Positions 44,001 to 55,272 of a DNA stretch of 64,000 nucleotides are shown here, in pieces (position 1 is the stretch's first letter; each line of letters starts with the position of its first letter). The stretch is from Prunella strophiata (Eukaryota > Chordata > Aves > Passeriformes > Prunellidae), in the NCBI GenBank assembly GCA_036583965.1, contig JAZBQD010000034.1:4705347-4769346 (forward strand), in the 5' to 3' direction. The notes under the pieces are model-generated. The model was not told where the DNA came from. It ran no database searches and was given only the letters and a program-made list of their open reading frames with translations. Position numbers and translations under genes: made by a program.

Positions 44001-47000
44001 CAACCAGGTGGCTGTGCAGCTCCTGGGGCAGATCCTGCGCTCCTTCAGTGCCCTGCACTTGGACTTGGCTGCCCAGGTCCTGCACCACGCAGAAAAGGAG
44101 CTGGAGCAGGTGAGTGGGGCCCCTGAGGCACATGAGCTGAGCTAGAGCTGCCTTCTCCAGGTTTGGGAGATCTCTCAGACATCAGGGCACTGAAGGTTTG
44201 CTGTGGCCCACCTGCCCTTGCAGACACACAGCTCCCTGTGGAGCATTTGTAAGGATCTCACTTCTTCCTGCCAGGGGAAAGCCAAATTTTCTCTTCTGCA
44301 CTGTCAGGAACTGTCCTGCTTTCTGTTTGTGGACACTACTGGTCCGCAATTATTGATGTGCTGCTGCCTGAGGGATCAGTGTGAGCTCAGAGCTCCTGAG
44401 AGCCCTGTGCCAGGAAGGCAGGGAGGAGAAAGGCAGCTCCTGGGCTGGGGAACAGCCTCCCCCAGCCCCATCCCCTGGGAGGTGTCTTCCAGAACTCCTC
44501 ACTGCTCAAAACTCCTCCCTGATGTTTGTAAACACGGGGAGTGAGGGCTGTCAGAAGCCCTGGGGTGGAGCACAGCCCTGGCCTGAGGACCAGGAGCAGA
44601 ACAAGGTGTCTCAAAGCCAGAGAGGAGCACCTTTGATGCCCTGTGCAAGGTGAATTTAGTGGTCAGCTCTGGTCTCTTGCTTTCTCACCCCTTTCCTTCC
44701 TCCTGCTTCCCTTCTGCCCCTGCCCAGAGCTCTGCCTGATCCCAGTCTGTGTCCACAGCTGCCCCATGGGCACATGGCCCTGCCCAGCTTCTGGAAGGTG
44801 GTGGAGGACAGCCTGCAGCAGTCGGGTGCTCAGCTCCGTGCCTTCTGCCAGGCCTTTGAGACTGTGACACCCAGCCCTGGCACACAGGTAGGGGCTGGGC
44901 AGGGCATGGCTTGGGCCAGCTGGATAGAGAGAGAGATGGGGCTGTGGCTTCCCAGTGCAGGAAATGCCCTTGGTGGGGAGGCTGGCTCAGAACAGGGCCC
45001 AGGGGGTGCCACAGTATTTCCCCCAAGCCCCTGAGAGCTGGGGATAACCAGGGATGAAAGAGCTCAGCTCTGCTGGCTCTGGGCTCTCATCTCCAAACCT
45101 GGGGGAGGAGCAGGGAGTGTGAAGGAGTTTCTGCTCTGAACCTGTCCCTGGGATGTGACCCTGCAGAAAGGAGAGCAGGTGTGCCAGGAGGGCCTCAGCA
45201 CCCTGAGGGTCTCATGGAATGCTCCTGTGTCTGTGCTCCCCTCCAGCCTCTGACCCCTGCTGAGGAGAGGAAGGTGCATTCCCTTGTGAGCAAGCACGGC
45301 CCAGACAAGCTCTACCAAGTGACCAGCAACATCAGTGGCAGCAGAGACCTGGACCTGACCTTGCTGAGGGGACAGATCGTGGCTCTGCTGCAGAGCTCTG
45401 ACACCAAGGGCAACACCAGCAGGTGGCTGGTGGATGCTGGAGGTACTGTGGGCACTGTGGGCAGCCTCTCCTCACCTTGGCACCAGGGCCAGATTCATTT
45501 CCTGATTCAGGGCCTGAATTATTTCCTTATCCTGGGTGAAGCAGCAGGCTGTGATCTCCTGGTGCTCCTCCCAGGCTGTGCTCAGCCCAAGGCCACCTGA
45601 GCTTTACCATCAGCTGTAAGGTTCAGCTGCCCTGACTGATTCCCCAGTCATGGCTGGGGAAGGAGAAACCACACACACAGAAACATATGGAATCCTTTTT
45701 TTGGCAGGGATTTCCCCTGGTGATGGACAGGGCTGCTGTGCCATGCCAGGCACCAGCCAAACTGTCACTCCTGTGTCCTGCAGCCAGCCCTGCCTGTGCC
45801 AGGCAGCAGGGCCCCATGGCCTGTGTGTGTCTGTGTCCTGCAGGTCCCCGAGGGTTTGTTCCTGCTGCAAAGCTCCAGCCCTACAGCCCTGAACAAGTGC
45901 AGCAGCCTGTGATGCAGCTGCTGGGCCTGGATGGTGGCACAGAGAGGAGACATTCCTATGCATGCCCTGAAGCTCCCAGGCCACAGGTGGCCACCTTCAC
46001 CCCAACCTTCCAGGTGAGAGTGGGGGACATCCCTGGGGCCATTTCCAGCAACTCCACCAGCTCCCTGCTGGTCCTGGGGTGGGTGGGAGGTGGATCTGCT
46101 TTTCCAGGTGTCCTCCTAAACCTGGGGTGGGTGGGAAGGTGGATCTGCTTTTCCAGGTGTCCTCCTAAACCTGGGGTGGGTGGGAAGGTGGATCTGCTTT
46201 TCCAGGTGTCCTGCTGGTCCTGGGGTGGGTGGGAAGGTGGATCTGCTTTTCCAGGTGTCCTCCTGGTCCTGGGGTGGGTGGGAAGGTGGATCTGCTTTTC
46301 CAGGTGTCCTGCTGGTCCTGGGGTGGGTGGGAAGGTGGATCTGCTTTTCCAGGTGTCCTGCTGGTCCTGGGGTGGGTGGGAAGGTGGATCTGCTTTTCCA
46401 GGTGTCCTGCTGGTCCTGGGGTGGGTGGGAAGGTGGATCTGCTTTTCCAGGTGTCCTGCTGGTCCTGGGGTGGGTGGGAAGGTGGATCTGCTTTTCCAGG
46501 TGTCCTCCTAAACCTGGGGTGGGTGGGAAGGTGGATCTGCTTTTCCAGGTGTCCTGCTGGTCCTGGGGTGGGTGGGAAGGTGGATCTGCTTTTCCAGGTG
46601 TCCTGCTGGTCCTGGGGTGGGTGGGAAGGTGGATCTGCTTTTCCAGGTGTCCTGCTGGTCCTGGGGTGGGTGGGAAGGTGGATCTGCTTTTCCAGGTGTC
46701 CTCCTAAACCTGGGGTGGGTGGGAAGGTGGATCTGCTTTTCCAGGTGTCCTGCTGGTCCTGGGGTGGGTGGGAAGGTGGATCTGCTTTTCCAGGTGTCCT
46801 CCTAAACCTGGGGTGGGTGGGAAGGTGGATCTGCTTTTCCAGGTGTCCTGCTGGTCCTGGGGTGGGTGGGAAGGTGGATCTGCTTTTCCAGGTGTCCTGC
46901 TGGTCCTGGGGTGGGTGGGAAGGTGGATCTGCTTTTCCAGGTGTCCTGCTGGTCCTGGGGTGGGTGGGAAGGTGGATCTGCTTTTCCAGGTGTCCTGCTG

Positions 47001-47870
47001 GTCCTGGGGTGGGTGGGAAGGTGGATCTGCTTTTCCAGGTGTCCTGCTGGTCCTGGGGTGGGTGGGAAGGTGGATCTGCTTTTCCAGGTGTCCTGCTGGT
47101 CCTGGGGTGGGTGGGAAGGTGGATCTGCTTTTCCAGGTGTCCTGCTGGTCCTGGGGTGGGTGGGAAGGTGGATCTGCTTTTCCAGGTGTCCTGCTGGTCC
47201 TGGGGTGGGTGGGAAGGTGGATCTGCTTTTCCAGGTGTCCTCCTAAACCTGGGGTGGGTGGGAAGGTGGATCTGCTTTTCCAGGTGTCCTGGTCCTGGGG
47301 TGGGTGGGAAGGTGGATCTGCTTTTCCAGGTGTCCTGCTGGTCCTGGGGTGGGTGGGAAGGTGGATCTGCTTTTCCAGGTGTCCTGCTGGTCCTGGGGTG
47401 GGTGGGAAGGTGGATCTGCTTTTCCAGGTGTCCTGCTGGTCCTGGGGTGGGTGGGAAGGTGGATCTGCTTTTCCAGGTGCCCCCCTTGCTGAGACCAGGG
47501 GGGACAGGGCAAGAGAACTTTCCTCGGTGGGTCCCCAGTCCCTCCATCCATGGCACTGCTGTGCTGCCCTCTCAGAACTGCCACATCCTTGCCCCCTTGG
47601 CTCCCAGCTCCAACCAGGGCTCCCTCCCTCCCTCCCTCCTTCCTTTGCTGCCTCCCACAGGTGGTCGCCGGCTTCTCCTTCGCAGCCCGGAGCCCGCAGG
47701 AGCTGAGCCTGCAGGCGGGGCAGCCCGTGGTGCTGCTGGAGCCCCACGACAAGAAGGGCAGCACGGAGTGGAGCCTGGTGGAGGTGAAGGGCCAGAGGGG
47801 TTACGTGCCCTCCAGCTACCTGGTGACCGTGCCCGTGCAGGACCCCGCGGGCTGGAGCTTGCCCGTGTGA
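41061..47870 (+). CDS. ARHGEF37: ARHGEF37, Rho guanine nucleotide exchange factor 37 (3' nine exons, 5' end missing)
   Basis: Exons: 41061-41260, 41741-41871, 42322-42426, 43060-43170, 43780-44109, 44759-44887, 45247-45442, 45844-46013, 47661-47870. All are GT-AG, phases agree and no frame breaks occur. They encode about 526 of roughly 675 residues. The first exon has the second half of the DH domain ([20 protein letters not shown]), which activates Rho-family GTPases. Next comes a BAR region ([72 protein letters not shown]) for membrane curvature and dimerisation. Two SH3 domains follow ([10 protein letters not shown]...GNTSRWLV...[11 protein letters not shown], then [20 protein letters not shown]...[11 protein letters not shown]). 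The end GWSLPV matches the human GWSLPS. ARHGEF38 and DNMBP share this layout, but residue similarity and 5q32 synteny favour ARHGEF37. The N-terminal DH exons probably lie in the gap at 40032-40531. Confidence 0.92.
46064..47479. repeat. 49-bp minisatellite, about 29 copies, last intron of ARHGEF37
   Basis: The unit is ggtcctggggtgggtgggaa, then ggtggatctgcttttccagg, then tgtcctgct. Variants carry ctcctaaac or ctcctggtc at the join, and one unit near 47286 lacks three bases. The array begins 50 bp after the donor at 46014 and ends about 180 bp before the last exon. ORFs of 270-600 codons run across it, but they are repeat by-products. Confidence 0.96.
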
Positions 47871-48235
47871 GCGTGGCAGCCCCAGCGAGGGCAAGGATGG
47901 CAGCAGCCAGCTTGGCACCCGAGGAAACCTCACAGGAGATGCTGGAGGGAGGCAGCCCCCGGCTGGGAAGGTGGTGGGAGGCACCAGGGGGACACGGCCC
48001 AGGGACGTGGGCACGAGGATGGCACTTGGGAGGCACCTTTTGACAGGAGGTGTGAGGGTGCCAGGTCCCGTGTGGGTGTTGGCACAAAGCAAAGCAGCAC
48101 CAAGGAGTGAGGGCAGGTGGCTGCAGTTATCCAGGGATTTGCTGGAATCCCTGCAAGTGACAAACGTGTCCTGGGGGTGATGAGGCAGCGTTGTCCCTGG
48201 TCAGAGCAGGGTTGAGCAGCAAAGGTGCAGCACTG

Positions 48236-48770
48236 CAGAGGGGTCCTGAGCACCTGGGCAGGGGCACTTGGACACCTGGCACTGAGCACCTGGGCACTGG
48301 GCAGATGGGCACCTGAGTACCTGAGCACTTGGGCACTGGGCAGATGGGAACTGGGCACCTGAGTGCCTGAGAAACTGGGCACCTGATTATTTGGCTATCT
48401 GGGCACCTGAGTGCCTGAGAAACTGGGCACCTGGGCACCTGAGAATTTGGCTGCCTGGGCACCTGAGTGCCTGAGCACTTGGGCACTGGGCAGATGGGCA
48501 CCAGGCACCTGAGTGCCTGAGAAACTGGACACCTGGGCACCTGATTATTTGGCTACCTGGGCACCTGAGTGCCTGAGAAACTGGGCACCTGGGCACCTGA
48601 TTATTTGGCTACCTGGGCACCTGAGTACCTGAGAAACTGGGCACCTGGCACCTGAGAATTTGGCTACCTGGGCACCTGAGTGCCTGAGAAACTGGGCACC
48701 TGATAATTTGGCTACCTGGGCACCTGGGCACGTGAGAATTTGGCTGCCTGGGCACCCGAGTGCCGGAGCC
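48236..48770. repeat. Complex 48-60-bp repeat built on a cctgggcac motif
   Basis: The recurrent phrases are gggcacctgagtgcctgaga, aactgggcacctg and attatttggctac, in variable order and number. The array starts 365 bp after the ARHGEF37 stop, so it may be transcribed in the 3' UTR. Confidence 0.9.
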
Positions 48771-51420
48771 TTGGGCAGCGCGGGGCCGCGGCCGCCAGAG
48801 GGAGCCCGGCACCAGCTCCCAGTGCCCGCTGGGCCCGGACTGGGAGCGCTGGTGCGGGGTGGGGGGCACCGCCCGGGGGCTCCGCAGCGCGCAGGGGGAC
48901 GCAGATCGCCGCTCCCGGGACTCCCGGGACCCCCCGTGCCCCGGGGGGTTGGCACAGCTCCCACGGAAGCGGTTTTTGGGAGAACCAATCCGTGTTGGTC
49001 CTGACCTAAGGCTCGCTTTGGGAACGGAGCCCCCTCCCACCATTCCCGAGGTGTCCGTGCCTCAGTTTCCCCGTGGCTGCACTGTTAGGAGATGCTGATG
49101 GGGCAGCCCTGCCATGGTGGCAGAGGGGACTTCAGGAGCGCCCGGGGACTGGCACCGCACCTGCCCATCCCTCACCGCGGCCAGGGGAGCACCCGGCGGG
49201 CGTCGCCCCGGCTGCCCGGGGCTCCTGGCGCTGCCCACATCAGAGGTGCCCGTGCCGGCTGGCGAGCCCTGCCCCGGGGGGCAGCAGCACGCCCGGCCAC
49301 CCACGGGCTGCCCGCGGGCTCCCCATGCAGCCCTGGCTGCGAGCTGGGCAGCGGGGCAGGGCTGGCACGTCCTCACCCAACCCCGAGCAGGTGCCATGCG
49401 GGTGGGGACAGCCCCAGGCACTGCCCTGTGCGTCCCCCGTGTGGGGCTGGGGTCTGGTTTGAGGCAGAGTGGGGTCACCCTCCTTTTCCCTGTGCCTGTG
49501 GGGTGGCTGGGGGGCAGCCACCTCTGCCCAGGTGCCATTGAAAGGCCCGAGGAAATGCTCAGCTACACAAAACCTGGCAGGGGACAGCAGTGCCAGAGCT
49601 GGGGACAGGTCCTGGGCATGCTGCCAGCCTGGGGAAAGGCTGATGGGTTCCTCAGCAAGGGAAAATGAGTAGGCTGGGGAGGGTCATTGGGCAGGGGCTG
49701 TGTGTCTGTGCCCACCCAGCCCAGGCCCTGCAGCCACAGGGCTCACCCCTCCAGCTCCCTGCAGGTGGCTCCTGTGGATTTTTCCATCCCTGATCAAATC
49801 CCACCAGGTCGGGTTTCCCTCCCAGTCACCTTCCTGCCAGCTCGGTGGGGTGCACAGGCAATCAGCCCCGTGCCAGGCCATGGCTGCAGTTGGGCAGGCC
49901 CTGCTCCACAGCCCTGGGGTGCCCGGGACCCTTCAGGGGCTGAAAGGTGACAGTGACACACGGAGTGCTGAGCCTGCTGCTGCCTGGGCCTGATCTTGGG
50001 GTGCTCAGGCCTTGGCTGGACAGCCAGCAGGAGGAGGGCAGGGAGCTCATGTGGCACCTCCAGCCCGGGGGTGCCAAGGGGTGAGCTGGGCCCTGCTGTT
50101 CCCCCCAGTCCTGCTGCCAGCCTGGGCACCTTTCCCATGGGGCTGTCCCCAGGACAGGGCCTGGTGCCTGGCTGCAGGGTGTGGGTGCCTGCATCCCTCC
50201 CTTGTCCCATGAATTCACCCAAACTCACGGCACTGCTGCTGCCCTGAGCCTGGAAGTGCCCTGCTGGAGTCACGGGAGGGCACGGGGCTCCTCCAGCCCA
50301 AACATGAGGGGGGATAAAGGGCACAAGTGTGCCTTTAAATAGCTGTCAAGGACAGGCTCTCCCGGGAGGAATGCTCTGGCTGGCCCGGTGGAACATGCCT
50401 GTGCCTGGGGGCACGGGGGGACAGCTGGGCAGGGCGGGCTGCCCGCCAGGAGCCCAGGTCAAGGTTGGGCACGGCCCTGGCCCGGTGCCACCGTGCCGCG
50501 GCTTGGCACCGGGCAAGCAGAGCCGTGCAAACAGGGAAATGAATGCCAGCCCAGGGGTTTGCCGTGCCCGGGGCTGATCTGGAGGTGGCAGCGGCGCTGC
50601 TCGGGACCTGCCCCCAGCCCGGCCGGAATTTGGCAGCGGCGCTGCCGGGCTGCCCGAGCAGCCTCCGGGCCAGCTCCGGTTGTCCCGAGCGGCTGCTGCG
50701 CTCCTGTCCGGGCTGATTCATATCCTGGACGTGCAGGCATTTGGATGTTGTCCACCCGCGGGGTGTGACAGCGCACGGCCGTGTCCCCAGGGCGCGGGTG
50801 CCAGCCCGGCCACGTGCCGGGAGCGGCTCCGGCTCTGCTCTCTGTGCCTGCTGCTCCCTGGGGACACGGCGGGGCCACGGAACACATCCCAGGTGAGATC
50901 CCGGGATGCCAGGAGCATGGCTGAGTGCCCAGGTGTCCGTGTGCTCATCGGCTCTGCTCGGGCACCCCGGGGACAGGGAGGTGTGAGAAAAAGCAGCTGC
51001 CACAAGCCCAAGCCCAGGCTCCCAATCCCCTCAGCACGGGGAGCAGAAAGGGAGAGGACAAAAAGTCTCGGAGAGGGAGCCAGGAGGAGCAGGGTGGCCA
51101 CCCGGGCTGAAGGGCACGGAGCTCGAGTTGCCCACGCTGCCAGGCTGAGCTGGCTCCCAGCAGAGCCAGCCCGTGCTGCAATGTTCCCTGCCACCCGCCC
51201 GTGGTGGCCCACGAGGGGCAGCCCGAGCCCCCCGAGCCCCTCGGGTGCCCACCGGGAGCAGCGTGGCCCGGGGAAGGGCTGAGCCCCGCGGAGAGCGAGC
51301 CCGGGGCTGCGGAGCAGGAGGGGAGCCGCGAACAGCAGCGCTCGCTGCAGGCTGGTGCAGCTGGCACCTGAATTGTCTAATAAAGTGTGAAATTGCTTTC
51401 ATGCTCTGCTACCTTTGCTG
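48771..51420. other. GC-rich region 3' of ARHGEF37, with a polyadenylation hexamer at 51379-51384
   Basis: No ORF here matches a family I know. The part from about 50400 to 51350 is rich in CpG. Near its right end the plus strand has aattgtctaataaagtgtga followed by a T/G-rich stretch, which looks like a mature mRNA 3' end. It could be the distal poly(A) site of ARHGEF37 (3' UTR about 3.5 kb) or the end of an unrecognised transcript. Confidence 0.4.
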
Positions 51421-51664
51421 AGCTGGACCGTCATTACAGCCCCCCCCCCGCCGCCCGCACCGGCTGCGCCGTGTCCCGCTGTGCTGGCGCTGCCAGCTGA
51501 GCCCCGGGCTGGGCTGGCACTGCCGGGCTGGCACTGCCCCTGCACCTGCACCCCTGTGCCGGGGGCTGCGGGTGTGCCCAGCGCCCCCTCCCTGCCTCGC
51601 AGCCCCTCTGCTGTGCGGGGGCACCACCCCCGGGATGGGGCACCAGGATGGGGATCACCCCTGC

Positions 51665-51785
51665 CCTGGGGATGGATCCCTGCCCTGGGGATGGGGGCCG
51701 CTGTGGGGCTGGGGGCTGCTGTGGGGCTGGGGGCTGCCGTGGGGCCGGGGGCCGCTGTGGGGCCGGGGGCTGCCATCCCGCCCCC
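51665..51785. repeat. 18-bp G-rich minisatellite, about 5 copies
   Basis: Phrases of the type gctgtggggctgggggct repeat with small changes (gccgtggggccgggggcc). The G runs could support quadruplex structure. Confidence 0.75.
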
Positions 51786-52749
51786 GTATGGCACGGGATG
51801 CCCCGGGGTGCAGGGATCAGCCCAGGTCGGAGCCCTGCCCCGCGGCTGTGCCGCTGCCAGAGCCCTGCCCGTGCCCGGAGGCTGCAGAGAGCTCCCGGCT
51901 CGGCAGGGACAGAGGGACAGCCCGGCCCCCCTCGCGGGTGGGTGATAAATGGCTCCCGAACCACCTGGCTGTGCACAGAAACTGCTCTCCTCCTCTAATA
52001 ACAATAATCAATCATCCTGCTCCGGGCAGGGGATGTGCAATCCAGGGCTGGGGAGCTGGCGGGGCTGGCAGGGGCGATTTTGGGGGGCTCCCCTGAGGGG
52101 ACACAGGAGCCTCTGCTCTGGGGGTGGCTTCCCTCCTGCACTGCCCACCAGGAGGGCAATCCATGACCAGCTACACACCCTGCCAGGGGAAATGCCAGCT
52201 CCTCGGGGCTGTGAAAATTGTGATTTTGGAGGGAAAAGCAGCTGGGAGCTGGCATGGGGCACATGCTCCCTGCTGCACAGGGTCCCACAGGGTCCCCATG
52301 CCAAAGGAGCTGCTGAGTGAGGCCCAGGAAAAGGGATTTCTGCAGGGCTCAAGATACTTTGCCCCAGGGAAGTGGTGCCACGTTTTTCCAGCTACTGATA
52401 AAGTTAAACCCTTGATCTGGTTAAAGATTTAGCCCACAAGGCAAACCAGGGTAGGACAGCAATGCTGTTAGTGCCACTGGCTTGGTGACACTTCAATTTT
52501 TTTTCCTAATATCTACTCCAACCCCACTCTCTGTGAGTTACAAACCATTTCCCTTGTCCTGCCACTGCTGGAGAAAACCAGTCCCTGGGAGTGCACCCTA
52601 ACCCAGCAGCATTCCCAGCCCTCCTCCATTGGCATTCCTCCTCTCCCAGCCTGCACAGCCTGTTCCCAACGCCCCAAGTGGGCACTGAGCTGCTTCCCCC
52701 AGAGCTGCCAATGCTTCAGGGACTGGAGCATCTGCACACACCACGGGCA

Positions 52750-55272
52750 GCCTGCTCAGAGCCTGCTCTGAGCCTGCTCTGAGCCTGTTCTGAGCCTGCT
52801 CTGAGCCTGCTCTGAGCCTGCTCTGAGCCTGCTCTGAGCCTGCTCTGAGCCTGCTCTGAGCCTGCTCTGAGCCTGCTCTGAGCCTGCTCTGAGCCTGCTC
52901 TGAGCCTGCTCTGAGCCTGCTCTGAGCCTGCTCTGAGCCTGCTCTGAGCCTGCTCTGAGCCTGCTCTGAGCCTGCTCTGAGCCTGCTCTGAGCCTGCTCT
53001 GAGCCTGCTCTGAGCCTGCTCTGAGCCTGCTCTGAGCCTGCTCTGAGCCTGCTCTGAGCCTGCTCTGAGCCTGCTCTGAGCCTGCTCTGAGCCTGCTCTG
53101 AGCCTGCTCTGAGCCTGCTCTGAGCCTGCTCTGAGCCTGCTCTGAGCCTGCTCTGAGCCTGCTCTGAGCCTGCTCTGAGCCTGCTCTGAGCCTGCTCTGA
53201 GCCTGCTCTGAGCCTGCTCTGAGCCTGCTCTGAGCCTGCTCTGAGCCTGCTCTGAGCCTGCTCTGAGCCTGCTCTGAGCCTGCTCTGAGCCTGCTCTGAG
53301 CCTGCTCTGAGCCTGCTCTGAGCCTGCTCTGAGCCTGCTCTGAGCCTGCTCTGAGCCTGCTCTGAGCCTGCTCTGAGCCTGCTCTGAGCCTGCTCTGAGC
53401 CTGCTCTGAGCCTGCTCTGAGCCTGCTCTGAGCCTGCTCTGAGCCTGCTCTGAGCCTGCTCTGAGCCTGCTCTGAGCCTGCTCTGAGCCTGCTCTGAGCC
53501 TGCTCTGAGCCTGCTCTGAGCCTGCTCTGAGCCTGCTCTGAGCCTGCTCTGAGCCTGCTCTGAGCCTGCTCTGAGCCTGCTCTGAGCCTGCTCTGAGCCT
53601 GCTCTGAGCCTGCTCTGAGCCTGCTCTGAGCCTGCTCTGAGCCTGCTCTGAGCCTGCTCTGAGCCTGCTCTGAGCCTGCTCTGAGCCTGCTCTGAGCCTG
53701 CTCTGAGCCTGCTCTGAGCCTGCTCTGAGCCTGCTCTGAGCCTGCTCTGAGCCTGCTCTGAGCCTGCTCTGAGCCTGCTCTGAGCCTGCTCTGAGCCTGC
53801 TCTGAGCCTGCTCTGAGCCTGCTCTGAGCCTGCTCTGAGCCTGCTCTGAGCCTGCTCTGAGCCTGCTCTGAGCCTGCTCTGAGCCTGCTCTGAGCCTGCT
53901 CTGAGCCTGCTCTGAGCCTGCTCTGAGCCTGCTCTGAGCCTGCTCTGAGCCTGCTCTGAGCCTGCTCTGAGCCTGCTCTGAGCCTGCTCTGAGCCTGCTC
54001 TGAGCCTGCTCTGAGCCTGCTCTGAGCCTGCTCTGAGCCTGCTCTGAGCCTGCTCTGAGCCTGCTCTGAGCCTGCTCTGAGCCTGCTCTGAGCCTGCTCT
54101 GAGCCTGCTCTGAGCCTGCTCTGAGCCTGCTCTGAGCCTGCTCTGAGCCTGCTCTGAGCCTGCTCTGAGCCTGCTCTGAGCCTGCTCTGAGCCTGCTCTG
54201 AGCCTGCTCTGAGCCTGCTCTGAGCCTGCTCTGAGCCTGCTCTGAGCCTGCTCTGAGCCTGCTCTGAGCCTGCTCTGAGCCTGCTCTGAGCCTGCTCTGA
54301 GCCTGCTCTGAGCCTGCTCTGAGCCTGCTCTGAGCCTGCTCTGAGCCTGCTCTGAGCCTGCTCTGAGCCTGCTCTGAGCCTGCTCTGAGCCTGCTCTGAG
54401 CCTGCTCTGAGCCTGCTCTGAGCCTGCTCTGAGCCTGCTCTGAGCCTGCTCTGAGCCTGCTCTGAGCCTGCTCTGAGCCTGCTCTGAGCCTGCTCTGAGC
54501 CTGCTCTGAGCCTGCTCTGAGCCTGCTCTGAGCCTGCTCTGAGCCTGCTCTGAGCCTGCTCTGAGCCTGCTCTGAGCCTGCTCTGAGCCTGCTCTGAGCC
54601 TGCTCTGAGCCTGCTCTGAGCCTGCTCTGAGCCTGCTCTGAGCCTGCTCTGAGCCTGCTCTGAGCCTGCTCTGAGCCTGCTCTGAGCCTGCTCTGAGCCT
54701 GCTCTGAGCCTGCTCTGAGCCTGCTCTGAGCCTGCTCTGAGCCTGCTCTGAGCCTGCTCTGAGCCTGCTCTGAGCCTGCTCTGAGCCTGCTCTGAGCCTG
54801 CTCTGAGCCTGCTCTGAGCCTGCTCTGAGCCTGCTCTGAGCCTGCTCTGAGCCTGCTCTGAGCCTGCTCTGAGCCTGCTCTGAGCCTGCTCTGAGCCTGC
54901 TCTGAGCCTGCTCTGAGCCTGCTCTGAGCCTGCTCTGAGCCTGCTCTGAGCCTGCTCTGAGCCTGCTCTGAGCCTGCTCTGAGCCTGCTCTGAGCCTGCT
55001 CTGAGCCTGCTCTGAGCCTGCTCTGAGCCTGCTCTGAGCCTGCTCTGAGCCTGCTCTGAGCCTGCTCTGAGCCTGCTCTGAGCCTGCTCTGAGCCTGCTC
55101 TGAGCCTGCTCTGAGCCTGCTCTGAGCCTGCTCTGAGCCTGCTCTGAGCCTGCTCTGAGCCTGCTCTGAGCCTGCTCTGAGCCTGCTCTGAGCCTGCTCT
55201 GAGCCTGCTCTGAGCCTGCTCTGAGCCTGCTCTGAGCCTGCTCTGAGCCTGCTCTGAGCCTGCTCTGAGCCT
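52750..55272. repeat. 11-bp satellite, about 229 nearly identical copies
   Basis: The unit is gcctgctctga. Only the first few units differ (gcctgctcaga at 52750, gcctgttctga near 52784). The rest reads as identical over about 2.4 kb. One minus frame is open across it (LRAGSEQAQSR repeated), while the plus frames contain tga. It lies in the intergenic region 3' of ARHGEF37. Confidence 0.98.

Noticed and set aside
41061..47870. ARHGEF38 or DNMBP rather than ARHGEF37
   Set aside because: Same domain layout, but the SH3 and C-terminal residues ([13 protein letters not shown]) and 5q32 synteny fit ARHGEF37.
46165..48092. ORFs of 460-604 codons over the ARHGEF37 intron array on both strands
   Set aside because: They follow the 49-bp repeat and run through known splice sites. 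The true last exon uses a different frame, starting at 47661.
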